Of a DNA stretch of 64,000 bases, positions 32,401 through 44,400 are shown one piece after another; within the stretch, counting starts at the first letter, position 1, and every line of letters begins with the position of its first letter. Source of the DNA: Zygnema cylindricum (taxonomy: Eukaryota; Streptophyta; Zygnematophyceae; Zygnematales; Zygnemataceae); NCBI GenBank assembly GCA_037447655.1, contig JBBHKE010003371.1, forward strand, positions 1 to 64,000. Direction: 5' to 3'. Under the pieces are notes generated by a model. The model was not told where the DNA came from. It searched no databases and was given only the letters and a program-made list of their open reading frames with translations. The translations under genes were made by a program, and so were the position numbers.

Positions 32401-35400
32401 GAATTTTTATTTTTTGGATAGCTTTCATGGGGGACTCATCTTGAGTTTAGGGGAGGGCAGGAAGGAGGGGACAAAAGGGGTATAATGGCAATCAGAAGGG
32501 CTAAGAATTGGATGAGGTGGGTATTGGGGGAAGATAGGAGCCGGGTTACGTAGATAGATTCCACAATAAATTTCTCAATCCTTTCCCTTTTTGTGGAGCC
32601 TTTTCCTCTTTCGCTTATATTCTCTTCCCCCCAACGAAGCCATTTCCCCCCTCATTTCTCCTCTATTGGCCGTCTCTCTCTCAGCTTAGGCTTTTTTATC
32701 TCTCCCCTTCTTTTCATTTGATTTTATACTTCACTTTTTTATACATACAATTTGGGGACGTGTATGGTAATAGAAGGGGGTGGGAGAGGGAAAAGTGAAA
32801 AAGGTTTTTATAAATGTAAATATTTTATAACTTTTTCAGCAGTATTAAACGGTGATCTTTGTTGTTTTACTTTCTTTGTTTGTTTTCTTTCATTAGACTT
32901 GGGATTTTTTTTTTAGGTTTAAAGCATATTTTTGTAGGACCTAACAATAAAAAAAATATCAACAAAAATTGAACAATAAATATTGATAAAAGATATTCAA
33001 ATAATGAATGTTAATTATAGTTACGGAAAAAGGGTTCATTACAATGAAACGAAACGGTGGGAAATGGGAAGGGAGATAGGAAGCGGGTGAGGCCCCACCA
33101 CCATTCAATAAAAAATTGTTTTCACACTTCGCATTATTAAGATTCACGTTTGTTAACTTTGTTGTACATATATGTTTTTATGTTAAAATTTGGGCGTTTG
33201 ATTTTCAAAAGGTCTTACAATTCGGTGAGAGATGTCAGTTTAAGGACGGAAGATGGAATGCTTCCATACAACTGGTTGTTATACAAAAGCCTATGGCGAC
33301 GGGAATTTCCCCCCCCAACCAACAACCCTTCCCCCCGTAATGTCATCACAAATATTACAGCAAAAACAAATTAAGTAAAATCCACTGTAATTACACTTGT
33401 GGGGTTTTTATACAACATCACCATATTTAAATTTGAAATACAAAAGTTTTTAAGAGACGTTCTTGTAATTCATGCGGTTGACCTTCCCCTCTCCCTTTTT
33501 GTCTTTTTTACGAATTAAAAAGTGAAACAAGAGACTGCATGACATGTTTGCTTGAAAAACCGTGTATTGTAAGAAATAAATCGTATAAATGACTCCGTTT
33601 CCAATCGTTCCTGAGGGATGTTCCATTGAAACACAGCCCAATACAAAATCACCTTACAACATTCCCTAGAGTGGAAGGGTTTTCCTTAAAAAAAAGTAGT
33701 GATTTGTGATGTCTATATGATAAACATACCTTAAAAAAAACAAAGAGATTCTTGTAACAAAGAAATGAAAAGAAACCAAAAAGTAAAATATTATAAGAAA
33801 ATAACTAGCATGTGGTGATCTATGACAATTGGAGCAGTATCAACTGCCGTTAAATCACAAGCCATTATAGAACCAAAAAGGGAAGCACTCAAGATACTAA
33901 CTTCGGCCCACTGCATAAAGCAATCAAACATGGCCAAATAGCCCCAAACTGCACCAATTGTACAGTTTAACGTGTGTGCTGACAACTCACAAAGTTTCAG
34001 TCAAAACGTTCAATTAAACCAGGAGATATAGCCCAAAAAATATCCCTAAAAATGCACACATATGCCCTTTGAAACCTTGTACATTCTAATTCATACTCTT
34101 TATACAAATAAGCTATCCTAGCCAATTACAACAGTGTGCTGGACTAGACAATACTAACCCCGAATCATCACCAACAATGTAAGTATCCTAGCACTATGTG
34201 TCTACGATTTCGTGTATACGGAAAACCCCGTTTGTCTACATCTAACTAAAAAATATTGTATACTCTATTAAACAATTCACGTTAAACATTACTCCTACTT
34301 TCGGGAGTTTACACTGACGAAAGATCTTCTACAACACCAAAGGTCTTCTGCGCAACAAATGTTGTTGTTTCATGTGGGCCCACGTGGAGATTGTGCTTTG
34401 GTTAAATCAATTGTATTATTTCATCCGATGGCGTAGTATGTCGTTATCGTACAAGTTCAATCATATCCGTTAATAGTTGATCGGACTTTTTACGGATGGT
34501 GATGTCCGTCGCATTTCAGTGCGCCTTGATTTGAGACAAATGTTACTGATTTGTACATAACTTTGTTTCTTTCTTCAATGTAACCTTTTACTAGTCTTTA
34601 AGCGTACTAAAACTGCTACCACACTAAAATTAGCACATAGTAAAGTGCAAATTCCAAAATTACTCTTGTCCTGATGTTTCCTCTCACAAAAAACAAAGAG
34701 GACTAAATCTTTCAAAACAACACTCCCCTAAAGCTTTAAACTCTCTTAACCACTTTATCCACGAGCATCCCTACGACAATGTAACCAGGCGATAACCACC
34801 CTAATACCTTAAGACTCCAATCGCCGATTTCCAGTCTGACTTTTCCCGGTTTTTGTAGACTCCTGCTCAAAACCTCCTATGGCTGCTACATTAGCATGCA
34901 TTCTGCGTTCATATAATAAATGAGACTCCCAAAAATCTTTCTATAGCGAATTCCTAAGTTCGATGTGTCTAATCGCAAGTTTTTTCAGGGTATTAAGTCA
35001 TTTACTACGTCGTACTTAATTTGGGGCATATTTATGCGCCGTGTAGTTTCGGTGTAATTGATTTGCTAGGAGTTTCTTGTTCGTTTGCGCACCCTCCTTA
35101 TTCGGTGCAGAAATGTCTTGTTAAGCGCTCGTTTGCTTGAGGACTTCGGCACCCAATGTTTGTTTTCTTTAGTGGTGTAGTGGTGTAGTGGTGTAGTGGT
35201 ATTAGTGTACGCTCACGTGTTAACCATTGAGAGTTATTTAGAAAGTGTCGGAATCAGTTTCATGATGAATCAAAAAAGTGTCTGAGTTAGAGCAAGGGGA
35301 AGTAGTGAGTGGGCGAACTTGTAATCGAGAAAATTTCGACTCAATATTATTATTTTTGGCCGATTTGATTTGTTGTGAGCTGTGAGGATATCTTCAAAAG

Positions 35401-38400
35401 CTTCCGTTGAATGAGAAGGAACATATAATTGGTGAAGGAAGATGCTGCTAGAGTCTGTGAGGTAACACATTGGTAGGCAATCACATTGGTTTGCTTGCCT
35501 ACAGGTATTCTTATAATAGACTCTTTTGAGCTGCATATACGGTTGCATGAGTGATGCATCGCACCAGTATCTACAATCCAGTCCTTACTTTTCTATTCCC
35601 TACCACCCACTGCTTCATCTTTTCTCCACCACGACATGTAAGTGTCCCTTTAGCACCCGTAAAGTGAATTTATCGTCAAAGTATCGGTTGTGCTTAAACT
35701 TTTCCGAGTTTTTATTTTTTGGTACGATCTCTCCAAAGTTCATAGCAAACTCAAAAGTAGTCCTCTTTCTTGCTTGCAACATTTTACTCAAATGGAAAAA
35801 ATAATAACAAATTATCAAAGAGCACTTGACCTTTTCATTCTCTTCTATCATCTTTCTAGGGCTAGATAATTGCTCTATTAAAATATTTAACCTTTTTAAT
35901 ATTTTTTCTATCGACTCATTACTCTTTAATTTAAATTAAATAAAGTCTTCAAAAACAGATTTGGCCTTCAATAATGCCCTTTTCAAAGTGATTTTTAAGG
36001 GTCTTCCGACTCTGCTCAACCAACACCTTCCAACTGTAATAAACATATAACAAGCTATGTAATAGGTTTATGTTGCATTGTTTTTTCTTAATCAAATTAA
36101 ATAACTATTGTGTCCATTTCAGAAAATATATCTTTACAAAAAGACGCGCATTTTGTTCTTCAAAAAAAAAAATCTTAAAGTAAAGAATACCAGTGTGCAA
36201 TATAAAAAACTGCACCAACATGCATGAATTGCTAAACATCTCCCATAAGCGTTAAACTAGTTCTCAAACCTAGTTTTAGGTCATTTATTAAGAAATAATT
36301 TTCTTTGCTCATTTCTCAAATCTTACAAGACTTGGAGGGATGTCAATTGACCGATGGACGGCGGAATGTTCCCAGTCAAATTGTTGTCGCCCATATATCT
36401 ATGACAATCAGCATCCTCACCACCACCAAAGAATGCCTTTATGTCAGTATGGAATTTTTTTTTCTCACTGATCTCATTGATGGTGAACATTTACTTCAAT
36501 AAACACAATAAGCATTCCTACTAGTCTTCTAATTGTGGACATTGCAGATTTATTACTCTTTAGTTCAAATAGGGGTTAAAATTTAAACATTTGGATGATG
36601 TCACTAGCACTCCAATACACAGGTTTCTAGCACAACGATTCAACCAAAATATTACATTTATATTCAAATATTCTTAAGTTCAAGAATCGCCATTGAAATT
36701 GGCAATATGAAAACTATTCGCCCCTATTAATGAAAAAAATATCTATACTAATTTCCCATTCGCTGAAACTGGAAACCTCAAAATCTTTACGAGTAAAATT
36801 CGTTGTCATTAAGTTTTCAACAAGAACAATAAAAAAAGTCAAAAAAAATTCTTAGAAATTTCTACGCCGAAACATGTAGTCGCAGAACCCGCGACTTTGG
36901 ATTTTACCAAATTTAGCATTTACAATTCTCGTGCCATGAAATTTGTCGTGAAAAATATGATAAAAAAAATAGGAATTATCTATGCAAGTTTTCCATAAGT
37001 AAACTCAAATAGAAATATTTATCGAACATGTAGAAAATGTGGTGCTTAATTCAATAGTTACTTAGGGAATAGTACTCGTTTTTCACCTTCCTATCTAATA
37101 ACTTAGCTTGAAAGAGGAAGGAGAGAGTCTGAAAGTCTAAAATGGGGGGAAAAGAGGGGCAAGGAGAGACGATAGGATAAGATGGGGATGAGGAGGCGAG
37201 GGAAGATAGGAAGGGGGAAGAGAGGGGCAGCGAGAGGAGGGGATGGGAAATGGGGAGAGGGAGGGAATGTCAGGTGAGAAGAGGGGCAGAAAGAAGGCGA
37301 GAAGTAATAAAATTCGTGTGCAAGAAAAAAAAAACGTGAGATCCCCAGATAGCAAACTTATTGACGAGCTAAGAAACATGTGATTCTATTCATGGTAAAA
37401 TATAATGGAATCATAACGGTAAAGGGCTCTCAGGTTGCGGGTGTTGTTGTTACGATTCATTGAAAGAATCGTACGCGTGCGGAATCGATTCGATTTCGAG
37501 AGTACTTTCTAGAAAGTATCGCGAAAGCAGAGGTCGCAAAAGTCAAAAATTTATATAACCGAAACCGACCTTTTTAATTTTTCTAAATCTGACCTTTTTA
37601 ATTTCTTTAAATCTGAGTACCAGACGCCCGACCGGGTTATGTCACGCTCCTAAATTGTTAACCGTTAAAAGAAACGCGTTTACGAAAATAAAAGTTAATC
37701 GACGCGACTAACCGTACCCGCCAGTACTCGAATAAGTACAAATTTAGTGGTACATCTCCTGTATACCTTCCACGAAAACAAGAGTACAAAGTAATATAAT
37801 GTTGGATAAGATGGGCAGTAGAAAATTTTCATTTTTTTTTCGTTTTTTGCTTACCCGACGTAACCGATTTTTTTTTTTTTTCTGTAAATCAACCGCCCAA
37901 AATCCGCCCGGTCCCCAAAATTTGGCAACCGAATCCGTTCCGGCTCCAACGCGGGCGGTCGGTTAACGGTCGGTCACGGTTTCGGTTGACCGTTTGGGAC
38001 CTCTACGCGAAATTACTTTCACGTGCAAGTTTCGATAAATTACTACTATGTTTGTTTCCCGATACTTTTGTCGTTTCGATTCTCGTCTAGAATTGTGTAA
38101 ATTTAGTTCAATACGATATACTTTATATTTGTGTAGTACTTGCGTTTTGACTTGTCGTTTTGTAATGCTTTGAGTCCTTCAAAAAAATTAGAGTATTCTA
38201 GTCTAACCCGTGGACAGGTGGCAGATTTCTAGAGGCTTTTTGGCAGCGCACGCTCACACGTGTCGCGCCATGGATGGTGTATTATTTAGAGGGACACAAT
38301 TGACCTTTGTAATCAATCAATTGAAGAAATACATGGAGGAATAGTAGAGTTAAGGAGATATGAGAGAAGAAGGGAAGAATTTATAATTTCTGTTTTGATT

Positions 38401-41400
38401 TGTATTTTTTTTCCAAAATGTCTTCTCAATGTTGTTTCAATGTGTTGTAATTTTCATGCTTCCGCTACCATAATTTATTTTTAATAAACACAAAAATTTA
38501 TATCGATCATTTCTTTTCTTATCGGAGCAGGTAGAGTTCCATTGTAGAGTCACTTTTTCTCGAGTGGAAGTCATATCGGTAAAGAAGAAAAAGAAGCCCC
38601 TTTTCACTCCCTCCTCTTCACCTACCCTTGTCACAAATCTTTTGGATAATCCGCCTGACTCCCAAGGATCCTCCCAAAGAAGAAAAAAAGTTCACTTTTT
38701 CCGGAGCCGCATTTGAGTCATCATTCCCCACGGATTCGTTTGATCAAAATAGAGGTGTCGGTGGCTCCATGTGCGACAAACAATTGCGAGGGTATTTTGA
38801 GAACTTCATGAATGAGATTGATGAGAATTTTACAACCGTGGATAGAAGGTTTAATGAATTAGCTCATGGTGAGCCAGATCCCGATCCGGATGGAGAAGAT
38901 TCTAGTGATGGTGGTGAGGGGACGAAGACAGAGAAAGATAAAAAAGGGAATCGATGATGACGGTTCCGATTTAGAGGAGGATAGTCGAGGAGTGGAAATG
39001 TTTCAAATGCCCGGAAAGACCGTTGTCTTCAATGGATCGAATTACCCTCCATGGAAGAAGTACATTCGAACTCAATTGATCTTGAGGGGACTTTGAAAAG
39101 TAGTGAATGTAGAGGAGAAAATACAAGTTGGAGATGTGAAGGCTTGTCGTTTGTCACAGCGATTACCGGATTGATGCAAACAAGTTCGGTGTCCGTGCGT
39201 GACCATTTCCTCACGAATAGCACCGAACACGGATATTGGAAGGCGTTGGAATCCCAATTCGAGAGGGAAATCCAAAACAAGGGGCAATAAATGTTCTCCA
39301 ATTTCATGCAATTCAAATTGATTGACGATGCCGTGTAGTGGTTTATATTATTGTGGAGCAGCTTTTTAACAATGCGAGAGTGATCACGGAGCAAGACAAA
39401 TAACCAGATTTTTGAATGCATTACCGGATAAGTGGATCCACCTCAAGCAGCTTCTACTTGCTAGGGAAAACAAAATTTACGAATTTGTTGTAAATTATTT
39501 GAAGATTGCGGAAAGTAATGGCGTCATCTCTTTGAAAAGATCCTTCGGCTCGGGATCCTTCATTGTGGCGTCCCTAAATTTGCGGATTTGCATTACTTCC
39601 GTGGAAGAGGGGGTGAAAAAGGAGGAGGTTCAAGAGGTCGTAGAAAATGGCATAACAAAGGCGGAAATGTGAGACCTCGGTCAGTCTAGAATGACAAAAG
39701 TAGCGTTTTGAGTTTCCGTTGCAATCAGCCAAGCTATATTTCAACCTCTTGTCCGAGAAAATGGGAGAATGCTCCAATTGCGGAAAAAATAGGGCACACA
39801 AATCAGCAATGCTACTCTAAATTTAATAGAAGAGGCGGTCACATTTTTGGTGATCGCGGCCGCAAGCGTGACACTGGTCGTGGTCGTGGATGTTATGGCA
39901 CCCATGGCGCCAGCCATGGAAATTTTGTCAATTTGGGAAATTTTGAAAATGGCCAAAGAGGACAAACGTTCACTTGTATTCACCTCACAATTGATTCACT
40001 AAGTGAATCAAGTGACGCATGCGAAAATGAGTGGAACATTGACACGGGGGCGTCTCAACACAAATGTATGGGCCCCACACTTTTTGACGGCTTGCGTTTA
40101 AAATAATTACGGTCACAATTAGACCAATTATTACGATTGGTAGAGTGAAAAGTGTTCTATTGAATCTACCTACGTGGGACTGTCGAGGAAATGAAACTAT
40201 CTCGGAGGCACGTTTATTGGTCCTTTACATGCCGAACGGTTTAGTGAATCTACTACGCGTTCCTCAAATTCAGCGCGTTCATGGGAGCGTTGATGGGAGC
40301 ATAATCACTTTAGTTGATTTGGCGATTCTAATATATGGCGCCGATGGCAAATTATTCGGCGAGGGTGAAGTCACCAATTCAATGCGCAACCGATTTTTAT
40401 GGTGGCGACCAAGGAAGAATGCTCCCTCCTCGGGCATTCTAAATGAAAACTCGGAATTAAAGGAAGATTTGACGTTATGGCACCATCAGATGTGTCACAC
40501 ATCCGAGGGTAATTTGAGGAGAATGATAAAATTGAAGGGATTAGATCTTGCTACCGGCAAAAATGCAAATGGATGCAATGGATGTAGTCATGGACGATAA
40601 ATTCGAAAACCACATCCCACGAAGGATGTGAAATTCAGGGCTCAACATCCATTTGAGCTTGTCTATGTCAATCTATGTGGACAAATTAAGTCGGAGAGCA
40701 TTGGAGGAAATCCATATATAATGATGATCATTGATGATTATTCGAGATTTTCGTGGGTTCCATTATTGAAGAGGAAATCCGATACTCTTAAAACTTTTAC
40801 TGAGCGGCATGCATTTGCTGAAAGACAATGTGAACGGAAGTTGAAAGCCATTCGTTCGGATAATAGAGGCAAGTTTACAACATTTGAGGGGTATTGTGAA
40901 GAGAAAGGTATTAATCACCAATTCACATCAACTAACTCTCCGGAATCTAATGGAATAGCCGAAATGAATAACATAAATTTACAAGAAATAGTGAGGGCGA
41001 TGGTGCAATGGTGAGGACGATAGTGCATTCAGCCGGTCAACTTATCTCATTATGCAGAGATGCCATCCTCACGGCCAATTACATTTGTAATCGGAGGTTT
41101 GCTTCATTTTCGGGTGACAAAACGCCATTAGATCTACAATATGTGCAAAAACCAGCTCTCAATCGTCCCCGAATTCAGAGATGTCACGCTACACTGTATA
41201 TGGATCAAGTGAAAAAGAAAGGGAAATTTGCGGCAAAGAGTTTGGCTCGGGGTTTATGAGCTATTGTATGAAAGTAAATCTTTTTTGTGTAATTAATCCG
41301 GTTCGTCGCATTGTGGAAGGATCCCGCAATGTTAATTTTCACGAAGATTGAAATTCGGTTATTGAAAAATCGGCCGAATTGAAGAAGAATCTTGATTTCT

Positions 41401-44400
41401 ATGAGGTTGATGATGTTGCCAATTTCCCGGACATTGAGGATTCGGATTCGGAATCCATTGTCAATGTTAAGAATAGGAAATCGAATGTTGATTCGGGTTT
41501 GGATAAATTGGACATTGATATTGATGTTTAAAGTGATGTGAGCCGATATTCCAAAATGTCAACGAAAAGTCAAAAATCTTCGAGTTCATAATCGACTTTT
41601 CCAAATGTGAACAAGGAGCAAAACGTGGAACAAATTCCGATCCTTAGATAGAGTTTTTGAGAGAATAGAGGAAAATATCCGAATCGGCATTTTTATGATA
41701 AAATTGGTGAGATAACTGAAATTCCTATTCTTTCGCCTTCAATGCGAAGGAGACAAACTCCTTTTGTAGCAATTAATGTGTGAGAGTTTGGCTGGCTATC
41801 CTCAATCATACGCCGAGGCGAGAAACTCGTGTGATTGGGAATCAAAGTGGAAGTCGACATGGGAGAAGCAGTGTAAGTCAGTAGTGGAAAATCAAACATT
41901 TGAGGAGGTAACATTACCAAAAGGGAAAAAAGCAATTGATGCGAAATGGGTCTTCAAAACCAAAATTGGTGCATTTGATAAAATACTAAAGTATAAGGCT
42001 AGACTTGTATGTAAAGAATTTCAACAAAGCGAGAGGGTAGACAACATAGAGACATATGCTCCCGTTGTGAAATTCGACGCAATAAGCATGATTAAGGCGA
42101 TTCCCGCAACGAAGAAGAAGCACATTCATCAACTGGACATCGGGACAGCATTTTTAAATGAAGATATAGATGAAAAAGATTATATGAAGGTACTTGAGGG
42201 CGTGACGTCACAAGAAGGTACAGTGATGCGCCTTCGTAAATCACTAAACAGATGAAAGTTGGCGTCTTGCACTTGGTATCTATGCCTGCACAAAGTCATT
42301 TTATCTTTGTTTTCACATGTACGATTTCAGGTAGTGAAGTGTACGTGAAAGGACAAAGTTAGGACCAAATTATATTTTCATTGTATGTTGACGATTTCTT
42401 AAAGAAGTTAGGCAGTTTTCAGTTAATGCCCAAATTGAAAGCGTACGTGCGTCAACATTTCAAAGTGACAAATCTTCTCGAAGTAAAATATATCTTTGGA
42501 ATCAAAGTGAATCGTCATGCGAATGGTGACTTAAATTTGAGTAAGAGCAATATTGTAAATACGTTTTAACGCGGTTTTCTATGCTTGACGCAAAACTAAT
42601 TTCAACGCCTATGGACGCATAAAGGCAATTACAAAATTTTGAGGAAGAAACGACGGTTGACATATCGTATTGTGAAGCCATTGGGAGTTTAATGTTCCTA
42701 AGTGTTGGTACGCGGCCCGATTCAAAGACCGTTTCAATTGTTAGTCAATATTGTCAAGAGCCCAAAAAATTGCATTGGAAGGGCTATAAGCGTATATTTT
42801 GATACTTCGCGAGTATTATGGATATTGGCCATATATTTTTTTATTGAAGAGTGAATTGTTGGAGTGCGTCAGATATTGCGACGCCGATTAGGGCAAGGAT
42901 TTCGATTCGGGAAAATTCACGTCCAGATACGCATTTTTATTTGGTGGAGCAGCAATCTCTTGGAGTTTGCGTCTCTAACCAACCATGGCATTAAGTTCGA
43001 CAGAGGCCGAGTATATGGCGGCGTGCGGCGCAAGTAAAGCGTTTAGGATTAAAGAGATGTTGGGAAAAAATCTTTACGGATAGCATGAGTTTGATGGCTC
43101 TTGTGAAAAATCTCGTTTTTCACAAACGCACTAAATATATACGGATCTAATGACATTTTGTACAAGATTTGGTAGCTGTCAAAAAGTTGAATTTTAGTAT
43201 GTATCGACACTTGAAGAAGTTGTCGATATGCTTACTAAGGCGGCGATGTTTTATTTACTTTTACGAGGGATACCAAAACTAGGGTTGATGTGATGAAGAC
43301 GATTCTTCAATGAAGAGGGGAAATGTTACAATTCATTGAAAGAATGGTACGCGTGCGGAATTGGTTCGATTTCGCTAGAGTTTTTTCTAGAATACATCCC
43401 GAAATTACTTTCATGTACAATTTCGATAAAGTACTACTATGTTTGATTCGCGAAACATTTTTTGTTTCGATTAAAGTCTATAATTGTCTACGTTTAGTTT
43501 AGTACGATAATCATTTGTACTTGTCTAGTTCTTTCAATTTGACATGTCGTTTTGCAATGCTCTGAGTCTTCTCCTGCCATAATTGCTATTTAGTGAACAT
43601 TGAATTTTGTATTGATCCTTTTCATTTTCAATGGAAAATAGCAAAAGTAACAAGAAGTATTTTCGCCATAATAAACTATCGTGTAGATTGAGTTACGTTT
43701 ACGCTTATGGGGAGTTTTAGTGCGTGAATCCCAATGGAATTATAACGAGTGCGAGTGGCCTAAAAATAAATTCCCTAATGTGTTTCGTTTTTACAAACCT
43801 AGGTATGTAAAAGTCAAAAATTGAAATCCTTTTGATTGATTGTTAAATCGTTTGTTAAGGCCTCTCTCTCAAACAACTTCTAGTAAGCCATTTTTCTTTT
43901 ATCTTTTGTCCAATGATAGTGTGGAGGTAAATGGCATAAATAACGCTGAAAATTTTGTGTTTTGTGCACAATATGTTCAAATTAAATCGGCACTTTACGG
44001 TGGTTATACAAAGCAGCGAAAGCTTAAACGTTAGATTTTTTCTTTTCCTTACAATAAAATTGGGATGCAGAAGTTAATAAAAAAAAAACCCTCATCCACG
44101 CCCGTGATTTCCCCTATCCAAGCAACCATATCAAAAGATTGCAGAAAAATGTGAAATGTGACTTACAATCTGCTACTTTTTCGTCATTACAATTATGATT
44201 TAATTCATATATATATATATATATATATTTTTTCCCAAGGAGATTCAACCCCCCACCTAGCATTCACACACAGCAATACCCCCCCTCTTTGCCGCCCTCC
44301 TCCAATTCGAAAACAAAACGAAAGGAAGAAATGAAACTTTAACATGAGATCTACATCGTGTGGTATTTTTGTCAGAATTAGTTTTTTCTTCTTTTTCCTT

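Larger units (their letters stand above)
33291..36326 (-). other. LRR-B intron 4 with copia-5 remnant
   Basis: 3 kb intron. A degenerate copia fragment in sense orientation is recognisable at about 35270-35850. The remainder is AT-rich without a visible gene. Confidence 0.55.
37448..43618 (+). mobile_element. Ty1/copia retrotransposon copia-2 in LRR-B intron 3
   Basis: About 6.2 kb, antisense to LRR-B. The 5' LTR (37448 to about 38510, carrying a 478-base M2 insertion) and the 3' LTR (43324 to about 43618) both begin TGTTAC(A/G)ATTCATTGAAAG and share ACGCGTGCGGAAT. The 3' LTR lacks about 270 bases present in the 5' one. Primer site, gag, protease, integrase, RT and RNase H occur in copia order, all broken. 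A 5-bp target duplication was not evident. Confidence 0.85.
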
